Shown here: positions 1 to 11,366 of the stretch, piece by piece
How positions within the stretch are numbered: the stretch's first letter is position 1
Layout: every line of letters begins with the position of its first letter
Assembly (NCBI RefSeq): GCF_003171515.1
Contig: NC_089392.1
Span: forward strand, 3,162,001 to 3,226,000
DNA from: Pyrenophora tritici-repentis
Taxonomy: Eukaryota; Ascomycota; Dothideomycetes; Pleosporales; Pleosporaceae
DNA length: 64,000 bases
Reading direction: 5' to 3'
The notes under the pieces: model-generated
What the model saw: the letters and a program-made list of their open reading frames with translations, nothing else
What the model was told of the DNA's origin: nothing
Databases searched by the model: none
Made by a program: the position numbers and the translations under genes

Positions 1-1000
1 TTGGCTACATGTATCCGGCAACACACGAGTACAGATAGTCCTGAGGAAGTAGCGCAAGGTGATGTATACCGCATACAAGCTCAAAAGAACAAAGCATCAA
101 CAAAATCTCAAATGCCCGCTTTAGTTACACGGCATTCATGGTATCCATACCATGCAAGGGTCGTAGAATCGAAAACACAAGCTTTTTCGCTCAAACTCTA
201 GAATCTCCAAACTTTCAGGGTTGAGTCAAACTTACTAGATCAACACACGCGCAGCAACAGAGACTCAATCCCTTCTCCTCGTATAGTGGCATGTGGAGAC
301 TTTCCCAAGCCCAACCCGCACCATTAGCACACCTACGTACAACAAAGTTGGTACCGCTAAACAGCTATCCCTGGTACTCAGCTATTTCCGGTACTCGAAC
401 CTCGGAAAGCTAATCGTTCCCCGCTCGCTAATCCTTATTTCCTGGGTTCCTCCCCTAGCTGCCTCGGCACAACCCCTGTGTCGAACATGGTTTTTTGTTG
501 CATTGAATTGGAGAGATGACGTGATAGATGTAGGATATCAATTAGATATCAATTAGGAGCCTATTCTTCACCGACTATTTGATGTGCTGGGCAAGCGATG
601 GGGATTCGCCCGTTTCGTAGTCTGCAATGCCATGCCGATATGCTTGGCCATTCTGATTAGTCTGGGCTAGGCTACTGGGCATAGTCAAGGCCGCGGTATG
701 GTGCGTAGGCGAGGCTGAGGGGGGCCTTAGATGCATACAGTAGCATATGCGGGGACGGGGTGTGGAAGTATATGAGGGCGATATCTGTTGATGAGAGTCG
801 ACGTCTACACACCATCAACTTCTGTGATTGTTGACTGGCACCAGACACTCATCACTCCTCCCTTGAATACGACGGACGGAAAGTCGCGGAGTAATTATAC
901 CATAAGATCTTACGGCACGAACTCAATACTATCTTGACAAGCAACATCATTGCAACTTGGTCCATCTCTTTCATCAAACAAGACCAACCAAACCGCAACC
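1..1000. other. Intergenic, upstream of the acyl-CoA ligase
   Basis: No coding region is supported here. Short open frames at 1-201 and 293-556 have no recognisable motif and no splice continuation. The last 150 bases before the ATG at 1001 are A/C-rich, as is usual for fungal 5' leaders, so this stretch probably holds the ligase promoter. Confidence 0.5.
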
Positions 1001-2748
1001 ATGGTGATTAAATCACGTTTCTCGGTCCCAATCCCTCAAGTCTCAGTCCCAACCTACATATTTGAATCGCCCACTGCTCCTCTCCCCAACCAACCCGCCT
1101 ACATTTCCTGCGAATCGCCAGAAAAATACCAAATCTCACTACCCGAGTACCGTCTCTATGCGCAACGCTTCGCCTCCGGACTACGACGCATGGGTCTACA
1201 ACCAGGGGAGCGTGTACTCTTGTTCTCAGGCAATACACTCTTCTTCCCCAGTGTAGTCATGGGCATCATCATGGCCGAGGGAATCTTCACTGGCGCAAAT
1301 CCAACTTACGTTGCACGAGAACTGGCATACCAGCTTAAAGACAGCGGGGCACGGTATTTACTCTGTGCAGAGAACGGTTTGGACACTGGCATCGCAGCCG
1401 CCAAAGAAGCCGGGATGGCAGCATCCCAAATCTTCGTCTTTGACGACGGCATCGCTACATTCGAGGGGCGGAAAGTCGAACGTAGCACGGAATTGGGCCA
1501 CATCCGGCATTGGACAGAGCTGCTAGACGACGCAGAACGCGGCGCTGCATACGCATGGCCAGAACTGAAAACAAAAGAGGAACTCGACCGCGTTGTCATA
1601 CTCAACTACTCGTCCGGTACCACTGGCGTGGCAAAAGGCGTCATGATAACGCACAGGAACCATATTGCAAACTGTGTTCAAATACTACACGTGAACAGCC
1701 AGCGGCAAAACTACGAGGAAAGTCAGAAGCGGGCGAGACAACTTTGTCTTCTGCCCATGTACCACGCCTACGCGCAATCTGTATTTGCCATTTCCGCTCC
1801 GAAGCAACGTGTGCCAGTCTACATGCTGGCCAAGTTCGACCTACTGCAGATGCTGGAGTGCGTACAGAAGTTCCGCATCACGGATCTCGCTTTGGTGCCG
1901 CCGGTTGTCGTGGGCATGGCCAAGCATCCAGTGACGAAGAAGTTCGATTTGAGCAGTGTGGAACATGCGGGTTGTGGTGCTGCACCGCTGGGCCGCGAGA
2001 TCAGTGTTGAGTTTGAACAGCTCTGGTCTGGTGGCGCAGTCAACTTGAAGCAGGGCTGGGGTATGACGGAACTTACATGCGCGGGGACTATCTGGGGCCC
2101 GAATCGCAGGTCTACCAATGCTTCGGTTGGCGAGATTCTGCCCAACTGTGAGATGAAAATCGTGCTAGATGAGGCTGGGGTAGTTGAAGCGCCGCAAGGT
2201 GAGAGGGGAGAGATCTGGATTAGGGGCCCGAATGTCATGAAGGGGTATTGGAATAAGCCGGATGCGACAAAGGAGACGCTGACTGAGGATGGGTGGTTGA
2301 AGACGGGCGATGTGGCATATGTGAATGCGGATAACTATCTGTTTATTGTGGACAGGAAGAAGGAGCTGATTAAGGTTAAGGGACTGCAGGTTGCGCCTGC
2401 TGAGTTGGAGGCGTTACTGCTGGATCATCCAGACGTACAAGATGTTGCTGTCATCGGTGTTACTGCGTAAGTTCCACCCCCATGTCGTCGAAAGAAGATG
2501 AACTAACTGATTCAAGTAACGATACTGAGCTACCAAGAGCATATATTGTGCTCAAAACAGCGGATAAGAAAACAGCAGCTACTGCAGAGAAGATCAAGAG
2601 TTGGCTTGCGGAGCGTGTGTCTAAATTCAAACGGCTAGAAGGTGGTGTGCACTTTGTCGATACCATTCCGAAGAATCCGACGGGCAAGATTCTGAGGAGA
2701 GAATTGAGGGAAATGGCTGCACAAGAGAATACAAGGGCGAAATTGTGA
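1001..2748 (+). CDS. 4-coumarate-CoA ligase-like acyl-CoA synthetase, probably peroxisomal
   Basis: Predicted 565-aa adenylate-forming enzyme that activates a carboxylic acid (aryl or fatty acid) with ATP and joins it to CoA. Two exons: 1001-2466 and 2517-2748, with a 50-nt intron (GTAAGT...CAAG, branch CTAACTGA). The ATP-binding P-loop motif YSSGTTGVAKGV, the GWGMTE motif, the YWNKPDAT/GWLKTGD region, the VDRKKELIKVKG hinge and the PKNPTGKILRRELR catalytic-lysine motif follow in the family order. The length is typical. The ATG at 1001 is preceded by AACCGCAACC, a good fungal context; the frame stays open upstream to 950 without a better start. The C terminus is Ala-Lys-Leu, which fits a type 1 peroxisomal targeting signal and recalls fungal phenylacetyl-CoA and coumarate-CoA ligases. 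Substrate cannot be read from sequence. Confidence 0.93.
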
Positions 2749-2934
2749 GAGGTCGGCTGGGTATAGCTCTGTACACATCCGGATAGTCAATGCAGGGCAC
2801 GCTTTACTATGTTGCTGGGCCGCCAATGCCGTATGTGTCCAATTGAGGGTCTGCCGCTGCTTTGATATATACATGCAGCATTTTCACCGCTCGTGAAATC
2901 AATGCGTGATGTGTCGTTGCCGCATAATGTGCCT

Positions 2935-3341
2935 CTAGTTACTGCGCTCCCCGTTCTTAGCCGCCCTGAGCTCGTCCATCTTCTTCACGCGCTCCTTGAA
3001 TTCGTCGTATTGGCACTTTTCATACGAATGTCGCTCGTTCTGGCCACACAGTCAGTCGCTCGGTCTTCAGTACATGCATATGATCGTTTCTGCTCACCTC
3101 GCACTTCCACGGAAGGTAGTACTCCTCAACCCGACACCGGTTCAGTGGGATTAGAAGATGTGCGCAACTGTCTCGGTAGGCTAGGGGTAGTTTGGCAGCG
3201 CTCATCTCCTCGCGGGTAGCCTCTGTGCGGTTGTCAGTCTCGGTTGTTGCTTCCTCAATTGCATCTCGATGCGTGGTAGTGCTCACTTCTCGGCTCGCCG
3301 TCAAGGCCGACGGCATGCTTGATTGTGTCGGTGATGGTCAT
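2935..3341 (-). CDS. NADH:ubiquinone oxidoreductase subunit NDUFB7 (B18-like)
   Basis: Predicted 94-aa accessory subunit of mitochondrial complex I. Three exons, in transcription order: 3341-3287, 3222-3098 and 3039-2935, with introns GTGAGC...ACAG and GTGAGC...CCAG. The spliced protein starts MTITDTIKHAVGLDGEPR. It carries a twin Cys-X9-Cys pattern (CAHLLIPLNRC, and a second pair spanning the exon 2-3 junction as CENERHSYEKC), which is the signature of B18 and other proteins oxidised by Mia40 in the intermembrane space. The motif PLAYRDSCAHLL and the basic tail FKERVKKMDELRAAK also match the family. It is transcribed divergently from the APSES factor, with 262 bp between the two start codons. 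The exon phases close exactly, which supports the model. Confidence 0.9.
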
Positions 3342-3531
3342 AGTGGCGGCCAAGGGAGTTGTTTGTCTGCAATGGCGCGCGGGGAGAGCTGGTGAGGGTT
3401 GAGTCGTTTGCGGGCGGGCTTGCTGATGTTCACCAGCGATGCGGTCGGCATGGGACGATGGCACCTGCCGACCCGAGGCTTGGCAGGGCAGGCGCGAACG
3501 CGGCCTGCTCAACGCGACTTCCCCAGGTCTG

Positions 3532-3539
3532 ACGCGAAA
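3532..3539 (+). promoter_or_regulatory. ACGCGAAA, candidate MBF/SBF site
   Basis: The octamer ACGCGAAA fuses the core of the MCB box (ACGCG) with that of the SCB box (CGAAA), the sites bound by Mbp1/Swi4-type APSES domains. It lies 65 bp before the ATG of the downstream APSES gene and about 190 bp before that of NDUFB7. Identity as a site rests on motif match only. Confidence 0.4.
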
Positions 3540-3553
3540 TGCAGACACGCCTT

Positions 3554-3560
3554 CACGAAA
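3554..3560 (+). promoter_or_regulatory. CACGAAA, candidate SCB site
   Basis: This matches the yeast Swi4/6 cell-cycle box consensus CNCGAAA, 44 bp before the APSES gene start and only 14 bp from the ACGCGAAA octamer. The two together suggest self-regulation of the Mbp1-like gene. It is a motif match with no experimental support. Confidence 0.35.
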
Positions 3561-3603
3561 TCACTTGACACGCCTCCCAGGACAAACCCCTCTAGCTCAT
3601 CGA

Positions 3604-5854
3604 ATGGTGAAAATGCCCCCGGCGCCTGATGGCAAAATCTACTCGGCGACATATAGTAATGTGTGTAGTCACCCCCTCGTGCGACAGCTTGCATCCATAT
3701 CATAATCTTTACGGCTAGCTGCACCGCTGCAAATGTTTGCTGCTGAGCGCCTTGCTCACATCACCTAGGTCCCCGTGTATGAGTGCAATGTCAACGGCAA
3801 CCATGTCATGCGCCGGCGTGCTGATGACTGGATTAATGCCACACACATCCTCAAGGTAGCCGACTACGACAAGCCCGCCCGTACCCGAATTCTGGAGCGC
3901 GAGGTGCAGAAAGGTGTGCATGAGAAGGTTCAGGGTGGCTATGGCAAATACCAGGGTACTTGGATACCGCTGGAGGAGGGGCGGCATCTTGCAGAGCGCA
4001 ATGGTGTGCTGGACAAAATGCGCGCCATCTTCGACTACATACCCGGTGATAGAAGCCCGCCGCCTGCGCCCAAGCATGCGACAGCGGCATCGAATCGCAT
4101 GAAGCCTCCAAGGCAAACCGCCGCCGCCGCCGCAGCGGCACGGAATGGTAAAACTCTCTTTTCGCCTAAATACATGCAGTGGTTATTCTTGCGTCAGTGT
4201 GGAAGGCTATGGCTAATTCATAACAGCAGCATTCGCCGCCTCGCAGGCGCAGTCGCAGCAGTCTCAGGTCAGCGAAGAAACATACGAAGCCTCGCAGATT
4301 AGGTCACAAATCTACCGCGAGGAGACGCCTGATAACGAGACTGTGATTTCAGAGTCTATGCTGGGGGATGCCGATATGCTGGATGTGTCCCAGTACTCGA
4401 CCGGCGGCAATAGGAAGCGCAAGAGGGCAGATCAGATGTCCCTTTTGGACCAGCAGCATCAGATATGGGCAGATCGACTACTAGACTACTTCATGCTGCT
4501 GGACCACGAAGAGGCCGTTTCGTGGCCAGAACCACCGGCCAGCATAAACCTGGACCGGCCAATCGACGAAAAGGGACATGCTGCCATGCATTGGGCGGCG
4601 GCGATGGGAGATGTGGGGGTAGTAAAAGAGTTGATAAACCGAGGCGCGCGTATTGATTGTCTGTCGAACAACCTGGAAACACCCCTGATGCGCGCCGTCA
4701 TGTTCACAAACAATTTTGACAAGGAGACAATGCCGAGCATGGTGAAGATCTTCCAACAAACAGTCCACAGAACAGATTGGTTTGGGAGTACAGTCTTCCA
4801 CCATATCGCAGCAACAACCAGCAGTTCAAACAAATATGTGTGTGCGAGATGGTATCTCGACTGCATCATCAACAAGCTCTCGGAAACGTGGATACCGGAA
4901 GAAGTTACACGGTTACTGAATGCTGCTGATCAAAACGGTGACACAGCCATTATGATTGCCGCACGGAACGGGGCAAGAAAATGCGTGCGAAGTCTGCTGG
5001 GCCGCAATGTGGTAGTGGATATACCGAACAAGAAGGGTGAGACAGCAGACGACCTCATTCGAGAGCTCAATCAGAGACGACGTATGCACGGCCGGACACG
5101 ACAAGCTTCCTCATCGCCCTTTGCGCCACCACCCGAACATCGACTAAACGGACACGCCCCGCATCTAGACGGTGGCCCCTTGATGCCAGTACCTTTTCCC
5201 ACTATGGCTGTTCGTGAATCACCACAGTACCGCTCACAAACCGCCTCACATCTTATGAACAAAGTAGCACCAACACTTCTGGAGAAATGCGAGGAATTAG
5301 CCGCAGCGTACGAAGCCGAACTGCAAGAGAAGGAAGCAGAGGCGTTTGACGCAGAACGTGTGGTCAAGCGCAGACAAGCCGAACTCGAAGCCGTACGGAA
5401 ACAGGTGGCGGAGCTGCAGGGCATAGCGATTGGCCTTCACATCGACCTTAATGATGAAGAGGCCGACCGGCAACAAGAACAAGAGCTGCGGCTACTAGTA
5501 GAAGAAGCAGAATCCCTTCTTGAGATTGAACAAAAGGCTGAACTCCGACGGTTATGCAGTAGTATGCCTCAGCAAAACAGCGACGCATCACCGGTCGACG
5601 CCACAGAAAAGCTGAAGATAGCATTATTGCTACACCGAGCCCAGTTGGAACGTAGAGAACTTGTCAGAGAAGTAGTGGGCAATTTGAGCGTGGCAGGCAT
5701 GAGCGAGAAGCAGGGCACGTATAAAAAGCTCATTGCGAAAGCACTGGGTGAGCGGGAAGAAGACGTCGAGTCCATGTTGCCCGAGATCTTGCAGGAACTG
5801 GAAGAAGCGGAGACGCAGGAGCGGGCCGAGGGCTTGGACGGGAGTCCATTGTAG
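3604..5854 (+). CDS. APSES-ankyrin transcription factor, Mbp1/Swi4/Res-like
   Basis: DNA-binding subunit of an MBF/SBF-like complex that drives G1/S transcription; predicted 686 aa. Three exons: 3604-3660, 3769-4147 and 4230-5854. Exon 1 gives [19 protein letters not shown]; exon 2 continues [17 protein letters not shown], so the APSES (KilA-N) domain spans residues of about 12-115, with the [11 protein letters not shown] and [10 protein letters not shown] motifs. After a low-complexity linker and a basic patch ([10 protein letters not shown]) come ankyrin repeats ([19 protein letters not shown], later [21 protein letters not shown]), then a long Glu-rich coiled coil towards the C terminus. 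This is the Mbp1/Swi4 architecture, not the StuA one, which lacks ankyrins. The acceptor of intron 2 is a CAGCAG tandem (4224-4229), so exon 3 may also start at 4227 and add one Ala. Confidence 0.94.
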
Positions 5855-6757
5855 TGTCGCATATTTTTGTTTTATCCTTTGCGTTTGTCGATTCCCCGCA
5901 GCTCCCATGGTTGGAGTTGGAACTGAGTTTAGGAGGTAGGGTAACGAGACATTGATGACCCAGGATAGTAGCCATCTACCTCTTAATGTACACACGCGAT
6001 CGTTCAAGCCGTTTCCTGGCTTATCTTGCTACAACTATGGATAGTACAGTTCCTGCCGAGCGGTCCTGAAGTGAAGGTGGTTCCTGCTGTCGTACGACAG
6101 TTGACTAACTAGCGGCCTGGCACACCCAAGACTCATTGCCTTGGAGGCTGTCGCGTGTAGCAAAAGCCCTTGGCGCCTCCCATGCACATTTGCGATAACG
6201 ATTCATACGATGCTTCGGTGACGACACACACTCGGCTCATGCAAGACACTGGTACGTGCATGCAACTGGCAGATAGAGGGTCATCTGAAGACATGAACCC
6301 CACGCAGACAACGCGTGTGGCGGAACCGTGATTCGATCACGCATGGGGCTAAGGATGACGTGATTCGGCAGGTGCGTCGTGGAGCTACACGAGATGTGTG
6401 TGGGTTGGGCACGTCTGCAGGGCGCTGAAGATGGCATACTGAAGACTCTCTCGAGTTTCACACCTTGTCAAGAGCTTGGATCTGGCTGCTGCGTGGGTTT
6501 GGGGGGAGATGAGATGTGGGCGGAGCCGCGTAGTACGGAGGTGAGGTTGGCGGCGATTGGACCCTGCGGAGCTGACGGCAATGCAGGGGCTTGGCCGCTC
6601 CCATTGTACGGGTACGGGCAGGACCCAACACACCGAAGCCAGATATCAGCAGTCCAACTTAATTCGACATCGACTAAGACAACAAGTCCCGCTGCGCCAT
6701 TCCGAAGACGCCATTAGCCCCACCCGGCCTGTCACTCGCTAGCACCAGGACCACCTT
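5855..6757. other. Intergenic, APSES gene to transporter
   Basis: Nine hundred bases without a supported gene. A frame at 6379-6717 reads as unstructured and lacks motifs. The stretch should hold the 3' end of the APSES transcript and the promoter of the transporter. A short perfect hairpin GTGAT-TCG-ATCAC lies near 6328-6340; no function is evident. Confidence 0.45.
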
Positions 6758-8415
6758 ATGCCTGAGTCGATTCCGCTGAGGAAGAAGCCGCAGCCTCATC
6801 CTCGTACGCTTGCCCATTCTCTCTCAGACGACTTCAGCCTCGAGCATAGAAATAGAAGCAGCTCGCCCGTCCTCGTTTCCGGTTCCAGCTCCAGAAAAGC
6901 CTCGCGAACTCGCTCATCTTCACGTCAACAGCGCAAAGCAAACGGCAAAGCATCAGCCCTCAAAGAGCCAGACAGTCCTGCCAATTCAGAAGTCGATTTT
7001 GACGATTGGGATGAACACGACGCAGCCATGCCCTCTGATCTCCGACCGTCGATAGACTACCACAGAGATGGTCGCGCCAACGCGCCACTGCTCGGGCGCA
7101 AAACAGAGGACGATACCGTTGATGACGGGATGGTACGGAGCACACACACCTTTCACGAGCGTGACCCAGAAACACAAGCAAAACTCGAGACGAGGAAGAG
7201 ATACACATACGCAGCGCTGCTGCTAGCGCTGAGCCTGATCAGCTTCACAGTGCAGACGGAAACGGCAGTGTACATTCAGCATCAATTGAAATGGGAGAAG
7301 CCATATTGCATGCTCTACATGACCCACGGATCATGGGTAGTATTGTGGCCATCAACCCTCTTCTTGTTGCGACTCCAGCACTGGAACGAGCCATGGGCGA
7401 CTTTCTGGCGGCGCCACGTTCAGCTCTTGCGCCAAACAGCCCTCATGGTGCAACACCAAAACTTGCATCCCACACCGCGCCAATCCCAGGTCTCGCCCGT
7501 ACGCTACATGGTCAAGATGACCTGCTTCATCACGTGCGCTCTTACCTTGGCTGGAGGCAGTTGGTACGTGGCAGTCAACCAAACCACAGCCAGCGACCTT
7601 ACAGCCATTTACAACTGCTCCGCCTTCTTCGCCTACGCCTTCAGCATCCCCATCCTCCACGAAAAAGTCCGAACTAGCAAAATCGTCGCCGTCGCCATTG
7701 CCATTGCTGGCGTCTTCGTCGTCGCATATGGTGACACGTCGCCTGCTAAGCACGGCTCCAAATCTGGCGGCGGCGCCGGTGGCGACAAAGCGCCTCCTTC
7801 ACACGAAGCGGAGAACCGCGCTTTTGGCAACCTCGTCATCGGTGTTGGCAGTGTCTTGTATGGACTCTACGAGGTGCTATACAAGCGCTTTGCGTGTCCG
7901 CCCGAGGGCGCCGCCCCCAACAAGGGCGTCATCTTCGCAAACTTGTTTGGAAGCTTGATTGGCGGGTTTACGCTTTCTGTGTTGTGGCTTCCGATTCCCT
8001 TTTTGCATTGGATGGGTTGGGAGATTTTTGAGCTGCCAAAGGGGGAACAGGCGTGGATGATGGCGATTTCCGTGTTGGCGAATGCTAGTATGTTTCCCTC
8101 TCCTTTTATCGCATTTTTTTCTGAGATTCAGTATACTAACTCTAAGAAACAGCTTTCTCGGGCGCTTTCCTTGCTCTCATCTCCCTCACTTCGCCCGTCT
8201 TATCCTCCGTCGCGGCTCTCCTCACCATCTTCATCGTCGCTATTGTCGATCAATTACTTCCTCCACCGCTAAACTCACCGCTTACCCCTGCGGCCATCGT
8301 AGGCGGCTTGCTCATTATCGGCGCGTTCAGTCTGTTGTCGTGGGCTAGTTACAAAGAGATGGATGAGGAGAGGAGGCATAAGCTCGAGGAGGCCCCTAGC
8401 GAGTCTGATGATTGA
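6758..8415 (+). CDS. EamA/DMT-family membrane transporter (SLC35F-like)
   Basis: Predicted 530-aa integral membrane protein of the drug/metabolite transporter superfamily. Two exons: 6758-8087 and 8153-8415; the intron has a GTATGT donor, a perfect TACTAAC branch and a CAG acceptor. A Ser/Arg-rich cytosolic N terminus of about 145 residues is followed by roughly ten hydrophobic segments, from TYAALLLALSLISFTV to IVGGLLIIGAFSLLSWASY. Features typical of the family are the ASDLTAIYNCSAFFAYAFSI segment, the LHEKVRTSKIVAVAIAIAGV segment and, after splicing, TFSGAFLALISLTSPVLSS. The architecture matches yeast YML018C/Thi74 and human SLC35F5, which sit in vacuolar or other internal membranes. The substrate is unknown. 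A Gly/Lys-rich loop of about 20 residues sits between predicted membrane segments. Confidence 0.88.
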
Positions 8416-9866
8416 AACACCATATGGGATTGTTGAAAGGACAATTTTCTTCTCAATTTATAGAATGGCGGTGCGATGTAAGCCTTCTTTATTTTTCGAT
8501 TCTTTGTGGAAGGGTATATATCTATCGGTTAGCTATTTTGGGAATGAATGGAAGGGACAGGCTTCTGGTGGCGGCTTTATTCGGTACGATCCAGTGGACT
8601 GGATTGGGCTTGTTTTAGCCTGGGTTGGTTTGGGGGTATATAGATTTGTTGGGCATTTCAAGCGTGCGCTATATGCACTAGACGGCGTTGATGGGATTTA
8701 CCTCTTCAGAGTCGGCCATAGATATGGCTGTTGTCTTGCGTTCGTTTTGGGAGAATGAGATTGAGATGTTTTGTATGTTTCGACGAGTGAGCGATGTGAT
8801 GACGGAGGGCATGGAGAAGACAGTGGGCAATGTTAAGATGGAGATGGAGAAGAAAGTGAACGATGCGTGTGAAGAATCTGTGATGTTTGGATAGATAAGA
8901 CAGAAGATGGATGAAGACACAGCCATACAATCGAGAGAGACACGGATAGAGGTCATAAATACCAATACCAATACCATTCTCCTACCTACTTGTCATCCTT
9001 CCCCTTCCCAAGACTACAAAGACATATCTTCACAACCTATCCCACACTTCCTTACACTTCCCAAATCAAACATCTAAGTTGGCAAAATGCTCTACTCTCA
9101 TTTCTCCCCGACTCCAGCCATTCCCTCTCACACAATCTACTTGGGGAACAGCCACAAAGAGCCACGAGGGCAAAGATTCAAAAATTGGTTGGGATACCCA
9201 CAAGGTTCTTGGTGTTACCGCAGAATGCGGCACCTCCCTGATGGAACTGAGAGAGGGAAGGAGGGAGGGGATTGTTTATGTTTGGAGGAGGAGGGGATGG
9301 TGTGACGTGGTGTGAGTGCTTGGAAGGGGGTGGAATGTTCTGGGGGTTGGGATGGCGAGGGTGGAGTGGAGTGGAGTGGAGTGGAGGGGCGGAGCGGGGG
9401 ACTTCGGTGGGATGTGTGACAGGATCGACACGGCAAAGATGGGATATAGGTGATGGATGAGAGATGCACATGGGAGTGTGTGGGAGTATGAAGAGAAATG
9501 GATAGGGAGCTTTAGCCTCTTTTAAGAGTAAATTGATTAAGTGAGTACTTGCGTGCGGCACGAGAAGTCATGTATGCGAGACTACATGCGGGAGTCGTAA
9601 CTAAAGTGCCCAGCTACGAAGACGCGAGCAACACGTCAGAACGGCGCGACCGACGTAACGCGCGCCAGTCCAATTGATTAGCCAACCGTACCCTCAATCC
9701 CCGAAAAAGTGTTTCAGAAGGAATCCCACTTAACAAAAAGTCTTGTTTGTTAGATTCCTCAAGTGGCGTAGGTCCACGGCCCACTTCAACCTTCCAGCAT
9801 CTCAGAACATCAACTTACTCTCTACACTCTCCACCAACCCACAACATACCACCCCCAACCACCACA
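8416..9866. other. Intergenic with purine-rich low complexity
   Basis: About 1.45 kb without a supported gene. The part around 9240-9500 is strongly G/A-rich on the plus strand (and so C/T/Pro-rich in minus-strand frames) and includes a pentamer repeat listed separately. The segment just before 9867 is C/A-rich and probably the leader of the PTPA gene. Confidence 0.45.
9361..9386 (+). repeat. GTGGA pentanucleotide repeat
   Basis: Five perfect tandem copies of GTGGA plus one base, inside a purine-rich tract. It looks like an ordinary microsatellite, likely to vary in copy number between strains. Confidence 0.9.
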
Positions 9867-11144
9867 ATGACACAACCCGATTCCATACCACCGCTCGCCC
9901 CCTCTCTCAGCGACAAACTTCCCAAACTCATCCCCCGCGAACGAACGACGCCAACGCGAGAACCGCCGTCCGCCCCTCCCCCGCCAACACCTCCTCTACC
10001 CGCGCCGCCAAACCTCGAGAACCACACCTACATCACCCCCTCGCGACGAATACTGAGTCCAGAAGATCACAAGCTCTTCCTCAGCAGCGACACGTGCACG
10101 CTCGTCGAATCCTTCATCTACAACATTGCCGACTCTGTACGCGGCCGCAGCATCTCCAGCATCAGCGACTCAGAAAAGACGCCCACAATCACAACCATCG
10201 TATCCATCCTACAGTCCGCCGAGGACCTGCTCTCCCAACACCCACCCGAAGATACCGGCTCCCGCTTCGGCAACCCAATCTTCCGCACCTACCTCACCGC
10301 CGTCGAAGCCGCACTGCCATCCTGGCATACCCAACTGGGTCTACAAGACACCCCCCAAGTCGAGGAAATTTCAACCTACCTCTCTCACTCCCTCGGAAAC
10401 AAATCTCGAATAGACTACGGATCTGGTCATGAACTAAACTTCTTCCTCTGGCTGCTCTGTCTCAATAGACTCGGCATGCTACCCACCTCTACCTTCCCCG
10501 CGCTCGCGCTTATCGTCCTGCCCGCTTACCTCAACCTCATGCGCCGCATCCAATCAACATACTACCTCGAGCCCGCCGGCTCCCACGGCGTCTGGGGTCT
10601 CGACGACTATCAATTCCTACCCTTCCTGTTCGGGGCCGCACAACTGCTAGGACATGCGTACATAACACCGAAGAGCATACACAATGCGCTTGTATTAGAG
10701 GAGGAGGGGAAAGAGTACTTGTACCTTGATCAGATTGCTTTTGTGAATAGTGTCAAGAATGTCGAGGGGCTGAGGTGGCATAGTCCCATGTTGGATGATA
10801 TCAGTGCGGCGAGGGGGTGGGGCAAGATTGAGGGCGGCATGCGGAAGATGTTTCGCAAGGAGATTTTGGAGAAGTTGCCGGTTATGCAACATTTTCTATT
10901 TGGGAGCTTGATTCCTGCGGTGGAGGGCATGAGTAAAGAGGAAGAGGTAGGGCAAGATGGGAAGGGCGAGGGCGAAGAGGAGGGTGTGGTTAGTGTGTTT
11001 GATGATGAGACGGGGAAGAGGCATGTGCATGCGAGTGTGGGCTGGGGCGATTGCTGTGGAATCAGAGTTCCAGCGGCTGTTGGGGCCGAGGGGGAGGCCA
11101 GGAAAGGGGGTGCGAGGGGTTTGAGGAGGGTACCGTTCGACTAA
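9867..11144 (+). CDS. Serine/threonine phosphatase 2A activator (PTPA/Rrd family)
   Basis: Predicted 425-aa peptidyl-prolyl isomerase-like activator that remodels the catalytic subunit of PP2A and related phosphatases. One uninterrupted exon. Residues 1-55 form a Pro/Thr-rich leader; the PTPA fold then runs from about 55 to 330. Its hallmark stretches are visible: SRIDYGSGHELNFFLWLLCL, the VWGLDDYQFLPFLFGAAQLL segment, and PVMQHFLFGSLIPAV. The ATG at 9867 is in good context (CACCACA) and is the first one giving a sensible N terminus, although the frame is open from 9747. The C-terminal ~90 residues after the fold are Glu/Gly-rich and low in complexity. The gene converges on the glutathione peroxidase, with 222 bp between stop codons. 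Which of the two yeast paralogues (Rrd1, Rrd2) it matches cannot be told by eye. Confidence 0.93.
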   Translation: MTQPDSIPPLAPSLSDKLPKLIPRERTTPTREPPSAPPPPTPPLPAPPNLENHTYITPSRRILSPEDHKLFLSSDTCTLVESFIYNIADSVRGRSISSISDSEKTPTITTIVSILQSAEDLLSQHPPEDTGSRFGNPIFRTYLTAVEAALPSWHTQLGLQDTPQVEEISTYLSHSLGNKSRIDYGSGHELNFFLWLLCLNRLGMLPTSTFPALALIVLPAYLNLMRRIQSTYYLEPAGSHGVWGLDDYQFLPFLFGAAQLLGHAYITPKSIHNALVLEEEGKEYLYLDQIAFVNSVKNVEGLRWHSPMLDDISAARGWGKIEGGMRKMFRKEILEKLPVMQHFLFGSLIPAVEGMSKEEEVGQDGKGEGEEEGVVSVFDDETGKRHVHASVGWGDCCGIRVPAAVGAEGEARKGGARGLRRVPFD

Positions 11145-11366
11145 GATAGATAATGGGAACAGAGGTAAATGTTTATAACATAGATGGGCCATCGAACATA
11201 CCCTGTACAAACGAACAATCAAACAAATATTCGAAATTGAAAGTGCATGCAATCTATTCATTCTCAGTGGTATCAAATACTATTCCTGCTCATTATCCTC
11301 ATCCTCATCTTTCCCTTTTGCATGGCCCCCTCAGTCTCGATCCAATCTCCATCTCCATCTTCTACT

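Noticed and set aside
9178..9561. Minus-strand frame of 127 codons, Pro/His/Ser-rich
   Set aside because: It is a by-product of the purine-rich plus strand and the GTGGA repeat.
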